DNA from: Maritimibacter alkaliphilus | GTDB taxonomy: Bacteria; Pseudomonadota; Alphaproteobacteria; Rhodobacterales; Rhodobacteraceae | Length of the DNA: 64,000 nucleotides | Direction: 5' to 3' | Assembly: GCF_019801605.1 (NCBI RefSeq) | Contig: NZ_JAHVIT010000001.1 | Coordinates: 310,001 to 374,000, forward strand | In this document: one piece after another, positions 19,721 to 29,074 of the stretch | Numbering within the stretch: position 1 is the first letter of the stretch | Layout of the letters: the number at the start of each line of letters is the position of its first letter | Notes under the pieces: model-generated | What the model saw: the letters and a program-made list of their open reading frames with translations, nothing else | Told to the model about the DNA's origin: nothing | The model's database searches: none | Position numbers and translations under genes: made by a program

Positions 19721-21298
19721 ATGAACAGGGCAGCGCCACGGTTTTTTTGGGGCATTTTACTCGCATATATCCTGCTGCAATCTGTTCTTCTGTGGCTGCG
19801 CGGCGGTTTCTACGTGTCGTTGCACGAAGGCGACATGCTGCACCTCGCGGACATCCTGCTGCGGATGCACATGGGGCTGGTGCCGCACCTTGATTTCACC
19901 ACGCCGCTGGGGGGCTGGGGCTTCCTGCCCATGGTGGCGCTGCTGGACCTCGGCCTGTCGATGGGCCGGGCGATGGTCTGGTCGCAGATCCTCGTGGCGC
20001 TGCTCCTGCTGCCGGCCATCGGCTGGGTCGCGCTGTCGCGCTTCGGCCCGGCGCTGGCGCTGGCCTTCGGGCTGGGGGAACTGGCGCTGGTCACCGGGCT
20101 GATCCATGGCGAAACCGCGGCGGGCGTGAGCCTGTCGATGCACTACAATCGCTGGGGCTGGGCCATCGGCTTCCTCGTCGCGGTGCTCGTCCTCCTGCCG
20201 CCGCGGGAGGGGGAGACGCCGCGCAGTGCCCGGATCGACGGTGTGCTGCTGGGGCTCGCCATGGCGGCGCTGGCCATGACCAAGGTGACATATTGCGTCG
20301 CGCTCGCGGTGCCGGCGCTGATCCTGCTGCCGGTGACGGGCCGGGGCCGGGTGCTGGTCTGGGGGCTGGGCGTGTCGCTGGGGCTGCTGGCCATCGTCGC
20401 CGTGGTCGAGGGGCCCGGCTACTGGATCGCCTACGTGCAGGATGTCCTCGGCACCACCGGATCGGCGCGGAAGTACCCCGGGCCTGCCTTCGCGGGCGTG
20501 GTCTTCTCCCCGGCCTATACCGGGGGCACGGCGGCCGCGGCCGTGGCGGTGACGCTGCTGGCGCGACGCGAGGAGACGCGCAACATGGCGCGGGGACTGT
20601 TCCTCTTCGTGGCAGGTTTCGTCGTCATCACGTGGCAGAACTTCGGCACCGATCCCTACTGGCTCGCCTTCGTGGCCCTGATCCTCGCGGCGCTGATCGA
20701 ACGCGGTGTGCTGCCGGGGCGGGGGGCCGCTGCGGCAACGGCGCTCGTCTCGCTGACGCTGCTGGCCCCGGTGCTGCTGAACCTCGTCTGGTCGCCGCTG
20801 CGGCACGCGACGGTCTCGAAGGAGGCCTACCAGCCCATGAGCGAGACCCGGGCCGAGGTGGCGGATCTCTACCTGCTCAGCGAGCGCGCCTCCGAGGTGA
20901 AGACCGAGCGGGTGCTGATCGATGATGACCCGGAGCCGCCCGTGACCTTCGAGGGCCGGACGCTGGAGACCTGCAACTACCGTGGGTCCATCGTGCGCCT
21001 TGCGCGGGCCGAGGTCGAGGAATTGGCCGCGGCGGGCTTCGACACCGGGGTGCAGCCGCTGGTGGCGGACCTCATCTCGTCGCACTGGGTGCTGTCGGGG
21101 CTGACGCCACTGCCGGGGGGCGCGCCCTGGACCTATGTCGGTGCGCCCGGCATCGCCGCTGCCACGCATCTGATGGTGCGCCGCTGCACCGTGGATGCCC
21201 GGGTGCAAACCCGCGTCCTAGACGCGGTGGAGGAGAGCGGGCGCAGCCTCAGCCTCGTGGAGGAGACGCCGCTCTTCCTGCTCTACGCGTTCGACTGA
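19721..21298 (+). CDS. Polytopic membrane protein, GT-C glycosyltransferase-like
   Basis: 525 residues from the ATG at 19721 (AGAGGG ribosome site). About 11-12 membrane helices occupy residues 8-390, followed by a roughly 140-residue C-terminal domain outside the membrane. The first periplasmic loop reads 'LHEGDMLHLADILLRMHMGLVPHLDFTTPLGG'-like (given here in pieces: 'HEGDMLHLAD', then 'PHLDFTTPLGG'), which resembles the acidic first loop of GT-C glycosyltransferases such as ArnT/PMT relatives. Function is not established. It is divergent from the AAA+ ATPase gene and convergent with the Tad prepilin peptidase gene, so a role in glycosylating pilus or surface material is only a guess from context. 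Confidence 0.6.
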   Translation: MNRAAPRFFWGILLAYILLQSVLLWLRGGFYVSLHEGDMLHLADILLRMHMGLVPHLDFTTPLGGWGFLPMVALLDLGLSMGRAMVWSQILVALLLLPAIGWVALSRFGPALALAFGLGELALVTGLIHGETAAGVSLSMHYNRWGWAIGFLVAVLVLLPPREGETPRSARIDGVLLGLAMAALAMTKVTYCVALAVPALILLPVTGRGRVLVWGLGVSLGLLAIVAVVEGPGYWIAYVQDVLGTTGSARKYPGPAFAGVVFSPAYTGGTAAAAVAVTLLARREETRNMARGLFLFVAGFVVITWQNFGTDPYWLAFVALILAALIERGVLPGRGAAAATALVSLTLLAPVLLNLVWSPLRHATVSKEAYQPMSETRAEVADLYLLSERASEVKTERVLIDDDPEPPVTFEGRTLETCNYRGSIVRLARAEVEELAAAGFDTGVQPLVADLISSHWVLSGLTPLPGGAPWTYVGAPGIAAATHLMVRRCTVDARVQTRVLDAVEESGRSLSLVEETPLFLLYAFD

Positions 21299-21432
21299 GG
21301 GCCGCGGTTCGGGCAACGCAGGGCCGGAGCGCGTGATCGAGGGCGACGGTTCGGACGGCGAGACGATGTGCCGGCGCGCGTGGAGGCGAGGGCCTCAGCC
21401 CGGGCAGGCGGGCGTGAGGGCCCGCGCCGCGC

Positions 21433-21927
21433 TCAGACCCCGTAGAGCGCGCCGAGGCCGAGGTAGATCACGAGGGCGGGCCCGAGGGCGAGGCCCATGG
21501 GGAAGTCCCGCGTGCGGTCCCAGCTCTCCCAGTCGGGGGCGAGCCGGCGCAGCGCCGTGCGCTTGGCGATGCGATGGGTGAGAAAGCCGGTGGCCAGCGT
21601 CACCGTGAGGATCGTCAGCACGAGGCGGATGTCGCCGGGCGCGATGAAGGGGGCGGCGGCGGCGATGAACTTGGCATCGCCCGCGCCGAAGAGACCCACC
21701 GCATTGGCCACCATCCCCGCCAGCAGCACGAGGACCAGCGTCAGCAGGCGCCAGCCGTAGGTCTCCAGCGGCAGGACGAAGGGCCCGACCGCCACGAAGA
21801 CGGCGGCGATCAGCAGGACGGTCCGGTTCGATATGCGCATCGCAGAAAGGTCGGTCCAGACCACATGGGCGCACAGAGGGAGGACGAAGGGCAGGAAGAC
21901 GGCGGCGGCGAAGCTGGAAATCTCCAT
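21433..21927 (-). CDS. cpaA: Prepilin peptidase CpaA/TadV (A24 family)
   Basis: 164 residues with about 5-6 membrane helices. The two catalytic aspartates of A24 peptidases are visible: the first in 'VVWTDLSAMRISN' (near residue 26) and the second in 'GAGDAKFIAAAAP' (near 83). There is no N-terminal methyltransferase domain, as expected for the short TadV type. It cleaves the leader of Flp pilins and pseudopilins. It is 8 bases after the TadD-like stop, at the 3' end of the minus-strand Tad run. Confidence 0.92.
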   Translation of the reverse strand: MEISSFAAAVFLPFVLPLCAHVVWTDLSAMRISNRTVLLIAAVFVAVGPFVLPLETYGWRLLTLVLVLLAGMVANAVGLFGAGDAKFIAAAAPFIAPGDIRLVLTILTVTLATGFLTHRIAKRTALRRLAPDWESWDRTRDFPMGLALGPALVIYLGLGALYGV

Positions 21928-21935
21928 GTCGCCGG

Positions 21936-22793
21936 TCAGCCTGTGCCGTTGCCTTCCAGCGCGCGCAGCGAGCGCACGGCAGCTTCGAAATACTGCGGAT
22001 GGGTGTCGATCGCCTCGCGCAGCAGGGCCTTGCCGGTCTCGACGTCGCCCTGCTTGATCGCGGTCAGCCCCATGGTGTGCAGCAGCTGCGCCCGCTCGAC
22101 CTGGGTCATCTGCAGGACGGGCAGGCTGTAGTCACGCTGGGCGCCGCGCGCCATGACAAGGTTGTTCTTGGCGGTGAAGAGGGTGGGGTCCTGCTTGACC
22201 GCCTCGCCGAAGAGCTGCTCGGCGCCGGCGAAATCACCTCGGGTCAGCTTGGAATAGCCCCAGTTGTTCAGCACGCCCGCAGGCGTCGTGGTCAGGCCCA
22301 CGGCGGTCTCGTAGAAGCTGTCCGCCTTCTGCCATTCCTTGTTGCTGTCGGCGACCATCGCCTCGAGCCGGTAGCGCTTGTAGGTCTCGAAGGTGGGCGG
22401 GATCGTGTCGAGCACGGCATCCGCCTCTTCCCATTTGTTCGACCGGATCAGCGCATCCGCGTAATCGACGCTGTCCGCGTTGGTGGCGTCCTTGTGTTCG
22501 GTCACCTGTTTCCAGACCGGCACCGCCTCGACCCCGCGCTTGGCCCGCACGAGGGACGATCCCAGCCCGCGCATCAGGTCGATCCGCTCGGGGTTCTCGG
22601 CGAGGGTGCGCTGGAAGTAGGCGACCGCCTCGTTCGGGTCGCCGACGGTCAGCATGATGTCACTCAGGTTGCTCTCGTCGACGACGTTCACGTTGCGGAA
22701 CGCGCGTTCGACCTCTGCGTCGCCACTGCGCGAACAGGCGGCGGTCAGGGACACGCCTGCCAGACAGATGGTCAGAATCAGGGGGTGGCGCAT
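21936..22793 (-). CDS. tadD: TadD-like TPR lipoprotein
   Basis: 285 residues. A lipoprotein signal peptide has lipobox 'LTAAC' with the Cys at 20, followed by TPR repeats, e.g. 'PNEAVAYFQRTLAENPERIDLMRGLGSSLVRAKRG', 'DYADALIRSNKWEEADAVLDTI' and 'GYSKLTRGDFAGAEQLFGEAVKQDPTLFTAKNNLVMA'. TadD-type proteins are outer-membrane-associated and act as pilotins or scaffolds for the secretin in Tad systems. A second TPR lipoprotein gene lies 41 bases upstream on the same strand. Confidence 0.85.
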   Translation of the reverse strand: MRHPLILTICLAGVSLTAACSRSGDAEVERAFRNVNVVDESNLSDIMLTVGDPNEAVAYFQRTLAENPERIDLMRGLGSSLVRAKRGVEAVPVWKQVTEHKDATNADSVDYADALIRSNKWEEADAVLDTIPPTFETYKRYRLEAMVADSNKEWQKADSFYETAVGLTTTPAGVLNNWGYSKLTRGDFAGAEQLFGEAVKQDPTLFTAKNNLVMARGAQRDYSLPVLQMTQVERAQLLHTMGLTAIKQGDVETGKALLREAIDTHPQYFEAAVRSLRALEGNGTG

Positions 22794-22834
22794 GTTCTGC
22801 GTCCTTTTACTGCCTCGGGCCTCGAACTCGATCG

Positions 22835-23416
22835 TCAGGGTGTCGCGCGGCTGATCAGGTATTCGCTGCTGCCCGTGCGCACCACATTATAGTTGGTGTC
22901 GTTTTGCTCGGGACTATACGAGTTTTCCTCCTGCAAGGCGAGCGCCAAGCGAAGATTGTCCCGGATTGCGTCACTTTCGCCATTGTCGAGTGCATAGGCC
23001 CGGCGCAGTACCAGCGCGGCCTCGGGGATGGCGCCCTTGGAGATCAGCACGACGCCGAGGTTGTTCCAGACCTGCGGCGTCGCGGTGCCGTGTTCGGCCA
23101 CCCGGCGCAGCTGGCGTTCCGCCTGTCCGATCCGCCCCAGCCCGAGGTTCGCGGCACCCAGGCCGGCCAGCACCTCGTCGGTCATGCCCTGCTCGCCCGC
23201 CGCCCGGGTGAAGGCCTCCAGCGCCAGCTCGTTCTCGCCCGCCTCAAGCAGGCGGTTGCCCACGACAAGGCCGTCCACCGCCTCGCCACGCGCGGAAATC
23301 CCGGGGGCGAAGGGGCCGTTGTCGCTGCGCGCCAGACCCTGTTCGCCACACCCGGGAAGAGCGGCCAGAAGGCCGAGTACCAGAAGGGGAAAAGCCCGCC
23401 GGACCGGCGGGCGCAT
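22835..23416 (-). CDS. Second Tad-locus TPR lipoprotein
   Basis: 193 residues from the ATG at 23416 (a GTG at 23434 overlapping the tadC end is also possible). Lipoprotein signal 'LLAALPGCG' near the N-terminus, then TPR-like repeats 'VVGNRLLEAGENELALEAFTRAAGEQG', 'GLGAANLGLGRIGQAERQLRRVAEHG' and 'WNNLGVVLISKGAIPEAALVLRRAYAL'. The C-terminal ~30 residues, ending 'YNVVRTGSSEYLISR', fall outside the TPR pattern. It looks like a TadD paralogue or a co-pilotin. It lies 4 bases after the tadC stop. Confidence 0.8.
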   Translation of the reverse strand: MRPPVRRAFPLLVLGLLAALPGCGEQGLARSDNGPFAPGISARGEAVDGLVVGNRLLEAGENELALEAFTRAAGEQGMTDEVLAGLGAANLGLGRIGQAERQLRRVAEHGTATPQVWNNLGVVLISKGAIPEAALVLRRAYALDNGESDAIRDNLRLALALQEENSYSPEQNDTNYNVVRTGSSEYLISRATP

Positions 23417-23420
23417 CCTG

Positions 23421-24395
23421 TCAGTTGCCAACACCTATCGAGCCCATGTTCATGATGCCGACGACAGACGGCCCCACAAGGATGATCAGAAGTGGCGGCA
23501 CCGTCAACATCATCGTCGCCAGCGTCATCTTGGTCGGCAGCTTGTTGGCCTTTTCCTCGGCGCGCATCACGCGCTTGTCGCGCATCTCGGAGGCGTAGAC
23601 CCGCAGGGCGTCCGCGATCGAGGTGCCGAAGGTGGCCGACTGGACCAGCACGGTCACGAAGGAGGAGATGTCCATCACGCCACAGCGTTCGGCCATGTCG
23701 TTGAGCACGAGGCTCTTGTCCTTGCCGGCCTTGATCTCGTGGCTGACGATCTCGAATTCATCGGCCAGCGGCGGGTAGGAGGTGCGGAGTTCCTTGGCCA
23801 CCCGGATGATCGACTGGTCCATGGACTGGCCGGCCTCGACGCAGACCAGCAGCATGTCGAGCGCATCGGGGAAACCGTCCTGGATCTGCTGCTGGCGTTC
23901 CTGCTGGCGCTTGGTCACCCAGTATTTCGGCAGCATGTAGCCGAAGGCGCCGGGGCCCATGACCCACATGATCGTCTGGGCGGTGGTGGGCTCCTGCTTG
24001 GAGATCACCAGCATGAAGTAGACCACGCCGATCAGCAGGCCCAGCAGGCCAAGCGCGAACTGCGCGAAGTGGAAGAAGCGCACCGCATCCTTGGAGCGGT
24101 AGCCGGCCTGCAGCATCTTCATGCGCATGGCGGAGTATTCTTCCTCGCTCTTGGGTTCGAGGAAGGAGGAATACTTCTCCAGCTTGTCGTTGCGCGAGGA
24201 ATTCCGCAGGCGGTCCTTCTTGTCGATCTTCGAGGCGTCGTTCTCGGCCTTCAGCTTGTCGAGCGGATCGACCTGCTTCTTCATCAGCACGGCGAGCGCC
24301 GCGAGAACCAGCAGCACACCGATGACACCGGCACCGGCGATCACGGGACCCATCGGCCCCATGGCTTGGGTGAGGAGTTGGACGAAGTTGGTCAT
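23421..24395 (-). CDS. tadC: TadC, type II secretion F-domain inner-membrane protein
   Basis: 324 residues. One membrane helix near the N-terminus, a cytoplasmic segment, then further helices and the T2SSF domain with 'QQQIQDGFPDALDMLLVCVEAGQSMDQSIIRVAKEL' and 'LVQSATFGTSIADALRVYASEMRDKR', motifs shared with PilC/GspF/TadB/TadC. It forms the inner-membrane platform with TadB and contacts the CpaF motor. The tadB stop lies 10 bases upstream, consistent with one operon. Confidence 0.93.
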   Translation of the reverse strand: MTNFVQLLTQAMGPMGPVIAGAGVIGVLLVLAALAVLMKKQVDPLDKLKAENDASKIDKKDRLRNSSRNDKLEKYSSFLEPKSEEEYSAMRMKMLQAGYRSKDAVRFFHFAQFALGLLGLLIGVVYFMLVISKQEPTTAQTIMWVMGPGAFGYMLPKYWVTKRQQERQQQIQDGFPDALDMLLVCVEAGQSMDQSIIRVAKELRTSYPPLADEFEIVSHEIKAGKDKSLVLNDMAERCGVMDISSFVTVLVQSATFGTSIADALRVYASEMRDKRVMRAEEKANKLPTKMTLATMMLTVPPLLIILVGPSVVGIMNMGSIGVGN

Positions 24396-24405
24396 GGTCG
24401 TGTCC

Positions 24406-25371
24406 TCAGACCTTGATGTCGACGAGCTTGCGCATGACGAAGAGGTTCAGCGTCAGCAGGACGCCCACGAAGATGCAGGCCGGAATGAAATAGGGATGGT
24501 CGTAGACCGCGTCGTAATAGTGCGGGTCCATCACGTTGATCGCGACGAGCGCGAGCAGGGGGAAGGCGGACAGGAACTTGCCCGACCACTGCGCCTCGGC
24601 GGTGATCGCCTTCACCCGGCGGAACAGGCGGAAGCGGGCGCGGATCACCGCGGCGAGGCCGGCGAGGATCTCGGCCAGGTTGCCGCCCGATTGCTGCTGG
24701 ATGGTCACGGCGACGGCGAGGAAGCGAAGGTCCTGCAGGTCGATGCGTTCGGCCATGTCCTTGAGCGCCTCGCCCATGTCGCGGCCATAGGCGCTTTCAT
24801 CCGCGATGACGCCGAATTCGGAGGCCAGGGGATCGGAGATCTCCTTGGACACGATGGAGATCGCGGAGGAGAAGGGGTGGCCGACACGCAGCGAGCGGAC
24901 CATCAGTTCCACCGCGTCGGGCAGCTGTTCCTCGATCATCGCGGTCCGCTTGGCGGCCTTGCGCGAGACCCAGACATAGACACCGCCGACACCGATGCCC
25001 ACGGAGAGCGCGGCACGCACCGGAACCGCGGTCTCGGTGCCCAGGGTGAGTCCGGCAAAGGCCACGGCGGACAGTCCGGCCATGACCATGATCAGCTGTT
25101 GCGGCGTGAAGGCGATGGCGGCCTTCTGGGCCTTGGCGGCGAGCAGCGAGTAGAGCGGGATCTGCTTCGCGCTCATGTGCTGTTCCATCTCCTTGCGGAG
25201 TTTCTCCAGCACCTGTTCGCGGCCCGCGCCCTTTTCCATCATCTCCAGCCGGCGGTTCACGCGGCTGTTCAGGCTGATCGATTTGCCGAAGACCGTCAGG
25301 TAGACGCCCTCGACGAGGACGATCACCCCGACGAAGATCATGATGTAGATGATCGGTTCGATGGACAGCAT
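24406..25371 (-). CDS. tadB: TadB, type II secretion F-domain inner-membrane protein
   Basis: 321 residues. Membrane helices near the N-terminus (about 5-22), around 95-130 and at the C-terminus, with the T2SSF domain between: 'EEQLPDAVELMVRSLRVGHPFSSAISIVSKEI' and 'DMAERIDLQDLRFLAVAVTIQQQSGGNLAEIL'. It pairs with TadC as the platform protein of the Tad machine. The ATG is 5 bases after the cpaF stop. Confidence 0.94.
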   Translation of the reverse strand: MLSIEPIIYIMIFVGVIVLVEGVYLTVFGKSISLNSRVNRRLEMMEKGAGREQVLEKLRKEMEQHMSAKQIPLYSLLAAKAQKAAIAFTPQQLIMVMAGLSAVAFAGLTLGTETAVPVRAALSVGIGVGGVYVWVSRKAAKRTAMIEEQLPDAVELMVRSLRVGHPFSSAISIVSKEISDPLASEFGVIADESAYGRDMGEALKDMAERIDLQDLRFLAVAVTIQQQSGGNLAEILAGLAAVIRARFRLFRRVKAITAEAQWSGKFLSAFPLLALVAINVMDPHYYDAVYDHPYFIPACIFVGVLLTLNLFVMRKLVDIKV

Positions 25372-25376
25372 GGCCG

Positions 25377-26882
<1,506 letters not shown>

Positions 26883-26943
26883 GCGTTTCTACCCCGTCTT
26901 TTGTTCCCAAGTCAGACCCGGCCATGCCGGGGGCCGTATGCTG

Positions 26944-28188
26944 TCAGGCGGCTTCGGCTTCGGCGTTTCCGATCGCGTGCAGGGATTGCGCCAGCTTGGC
27001 GATTTCCTTGCGCAGCGGGTTCTTGGCCGAGGACAGCGCCAGCGGCAGGCCATGGTCGCAGGCCTGCACCACTTGCCGCCCGCCATCGGGCAGCTGCAGC
27101 TCGATCGAGATGTCGAGGCTTTCGCCAAGGCGCTTGACCCGGGCCTTGCCCTGAAGATCGGTGAACTTCGGGGCGCGATTGAGGCAATAGCGCAATTTTT
27201 CCACCGGAAGGTCCTCGGCCTGGAAGGCGCGCTTGACCCGCTGGGTGTTCTGCGCCGACCGCATGTCGAGCTCGAGCGTCGCGAAGTAGACCTGCGCGGC
27301 GTTCAGCGCGGCCTCGGACCAGTTGACCATGGTCGAGGGCATGTCGATCACCACGTAGTCGAAGTGCGACCGCGCCATGTCCACGATGCGGTTGATGTCC
27401 TCCGAGCTCAGGATGTCCAGCGGCAGCACCTCGGAGGGCGAGGTCAGCACGTGCAGCTTGTCCTCGAAGGTCAGCAGCGCCTGCATGAAGGCCTCGTCGT
27501 CCATCACCTCGGTGTCGGACAGAAGCTCATAGACGGCGTCGCGGCGCGGCAGGTCAAGGTAGGTCGCGATCGAGCCGAACTGGAGGTCGAAGTCCAGCAG
27601 GCAGACCTTGGGCTGGGTGTCCTTGGGCTTGGCCACGGTGGCCAGCTCCCATGCGAGGTTCACGGCCAGCGTCGTGGCGCCGGTGCCCCCGGCGAGGCCA
27701 TGGGTCACGAGGACCACGCCGTTGCGGTTGCCCTTGCGGGTCTTGCGCAGCGGCACGACTTCCTCGGCCGCCGGTTCCGGCTGGGCCTGAAGCCGGGCGA
27801 TGGCCGCGGCCAGTTCCCCCTCGGGGAGAGGGTAGGGGACGAATTCATCCGCGCCCTGCCGCAGCAGCTGGTGCAGCGCGGAGGGGCTGACATCCTCGGC
27901 GATGAGGATGACCTTGATGCCATGATTGCGGGCCTGGGTGATCACTTCGCCGAGCAGGACGAGGTTTTCCTCGTCGTCGGCGTCGATCGCCATGGCGACG
28001 AATTCAAGCGTGTTGGCTTCGGGTTGGGTAAAGAACATCAGCGCCTCGGCAAAACCGAGATCGCCCCATTTCTCTCCAAGGGCAGCTTCCATGTCCTCGA
28101 TCAGCAGATCGAAACTGTCCGGTTCCCGTCGGATCGTACAGGCCAGCAAGGGGCTCGGATCCGGTTGTACAGGTGCGCTCGCCGTCAT
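26944..28188 (-). CDS. cpaE: CpaE/TadZ, pilus localisation ParA/MinD-like protein
   Basis: 414 residues. The N-terminal ~140 residues resemble a receiver-like domain ('VLLGEVITQARNHGIKVILIAEDVS'), followed by a MinD/ParA-like domain. The P-loop reads 'GGTGATTLA' (167-175), with Ala where the canonical deviant Walker A motif has the catalytic Lys; this is a known TadZ peculiarity. Walker B-like 'VCLLDFDLQFGSIATYLDLPRRDA' and 'FDYVVIDMPSTM' follow. TadZ marks the polar assembly site. It is transcribed with cpaF, with 218 bases and a hairpin separating it from the ompA-like gene upstream. Confidence 0.92.
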   Translation of the reverse strand: MTASAPVQPDPSPLLACTIRREPDSFDLLIEDMEAALGEKWGDLGFAEALMFFTQPEANTLEFVAMAIDADDEENLVLLGEVITQARNHGIKVILIAEDVSPSALHQLLRQGADEFVPYPLPEGELAAAIARLQAQPEPAAEEVVPLRKTRKGNRNGVVLVTHGLAGGTGATTLAVNLAWELATVAKPKDTQPKVCLLDFDLQFGSIATYLDLPRRDAVYELLSDTEVMDDEAFMQALLTFEDKLHVLTSPSEVLPLDILSSEDINRIVDMARSHFDYVVIDMPSTMVNWSEAALNAAQVYFATLELDMRSAQNTQRVKRAFQAEDLPVEKLRYCLNRAPKFTDLQGKARVKRLGESLDISIELQLPDGGRQVVQACDHGLPLALSSAKNPLRKEIAKLAQSLHAIGNAEAEAA

Positions 28189-28375
28189 TGCCTCAGTTCC
28201 CTACATTTCGGCTGTAACCTCTTGAGATCGTTTGATGATCCTTCGGGGTCGGACGGCCGGCGATTCTCTGTCGCCGAGTCGTCCGGATACAGCTCGTCTC
28301 TCTAGAAACTGACACCCAACTTGGGCGACATTGGGGCCGAATAATCGTAATTGTTGGTCTTTTGGGGACGATATC

Positions 28376-28398
28376 GGGTCACGCCCATGGCGTGACCC
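28376..28398 (-). other. Perfect 10-bp hairpin after the OmpA lipoprotein gene
   Basis: GGGTCACGCC, 3-base loop, GGCGTGACCC, located 8 bases after the ompA-like stop on the minus strand. No T-run follows, so it is more likely an mRNA 3'-end stabiliser or attenuator than a standard terminator. It could separate expression of the secretin group from cpaE-cpaF. Confidence 0.55.
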
Positions 28399-28406
28399 GC
28401 GCGGCT

Positions 28407-29054
28407 TTATTCGCCGCCGGACGACTCGCTGAGGCTGGTGCCGGTCAGGGTCGACTGCGCCTGCGCCGAGGTGACGTAGTCGCGATAGACGATTTGCGCG
28501 TATTTCCCGTCGAGGACGAGCGGGTTGTTCGCCACGAAGCCGCGGACCTCGGTGACGGTGCGGCGGTTCTGGCGCTCGCGGCCCTGGGTCACGATCAGCG
28601 GCTGTGTTTCGCCGTAGGAAACGACCGCTTCCAGCCGCGACCGGCTGATGCCCTGCGCGATCAGGAAGCGCACCGCCGCATTGGCGCGGGCGAGGCCGAG
28701 CCGCTTGTTGTAGGCCGAGGAGCCGACGAGGTCGGTGTGGCCGTAGACGCGGAAGCGCACTTCCGGGAACTGTTTGATCCACGAGGCCTGCTGGCGCAGC
28801 ACGGCCTGCGCCTCGGCGTCGAGGGCGGCGGAGTTGAAGGCGAAGGTGATCGTCGTCTTCACCTCTTCGTTGAACCGGTTCGCGAGGCCCTGAACATAGG
28901 GCTGATCCCCGTTCATCACCTGCGTGTTGTTCATCGTCGCGTTGCCGAAGCCGCCATCGTCGATGGTGGCGCCCGCTTCGCTGGTGAAGGCGGCGTAGCT
29001 GTCGACGCAGGCGGTGAGCGACAGCAGCGCCACCGCCGAGAGAATGGTCTTCAT
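28407..29054 (-). CDS. OmpA-domain lipoprotein in the CpaD position of the Tad operon
   Basis: 215 residues from the ATG at 29054. Lipobox 'SLTAC' near residue 16 with Cys at 16, then a ~75-residue linker, then an OmpA/MotB peptidoglycan-binding domain: 'TITFAFNSAALDAEAQAVLRQQASWI', 'FRVYGHTDLVGSSAYNKRLGLARANAAVRFL' and 'VSYGETQPL', with a C-terminal extension of about 50 residues. In many Tad loci the gene after the secretin encodes CpaD/RcpB. Here an OmpA-type lipoprotein takes that position and could anchor the secretin to peptidoglycan. The gene lies 20 bases after the secretin stop. Confidence 0.85.
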   Translation of the reverse strand: MKTILSAVALLSLTACVDSYAAFTSEAGATIDDGGFGNATMNNTQVMNGDQPYVQGLANRFNEEVKTTITFAFNSAALDAEAQAVLRQQASWIKQFPEVRFRVYGHTDLVGSSAYNKRLGLARANAAVRFLIAQGISRSRLEAVVSYGETQPLIVTQGRERQNRRTVTEVRGFVANNPLVLDGKYAQIVYRDYVTSAQAQSTLTGTSLSESSGGE

Positions 29055-29074
29055 GTGGGCCCCAACCGCCATTG

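Noticed and set aside
28376-28398. Hairpin after the OmpA gene as a classical terminator
   Set aside because: No T-run on the coding strand; kept only as a structural element.
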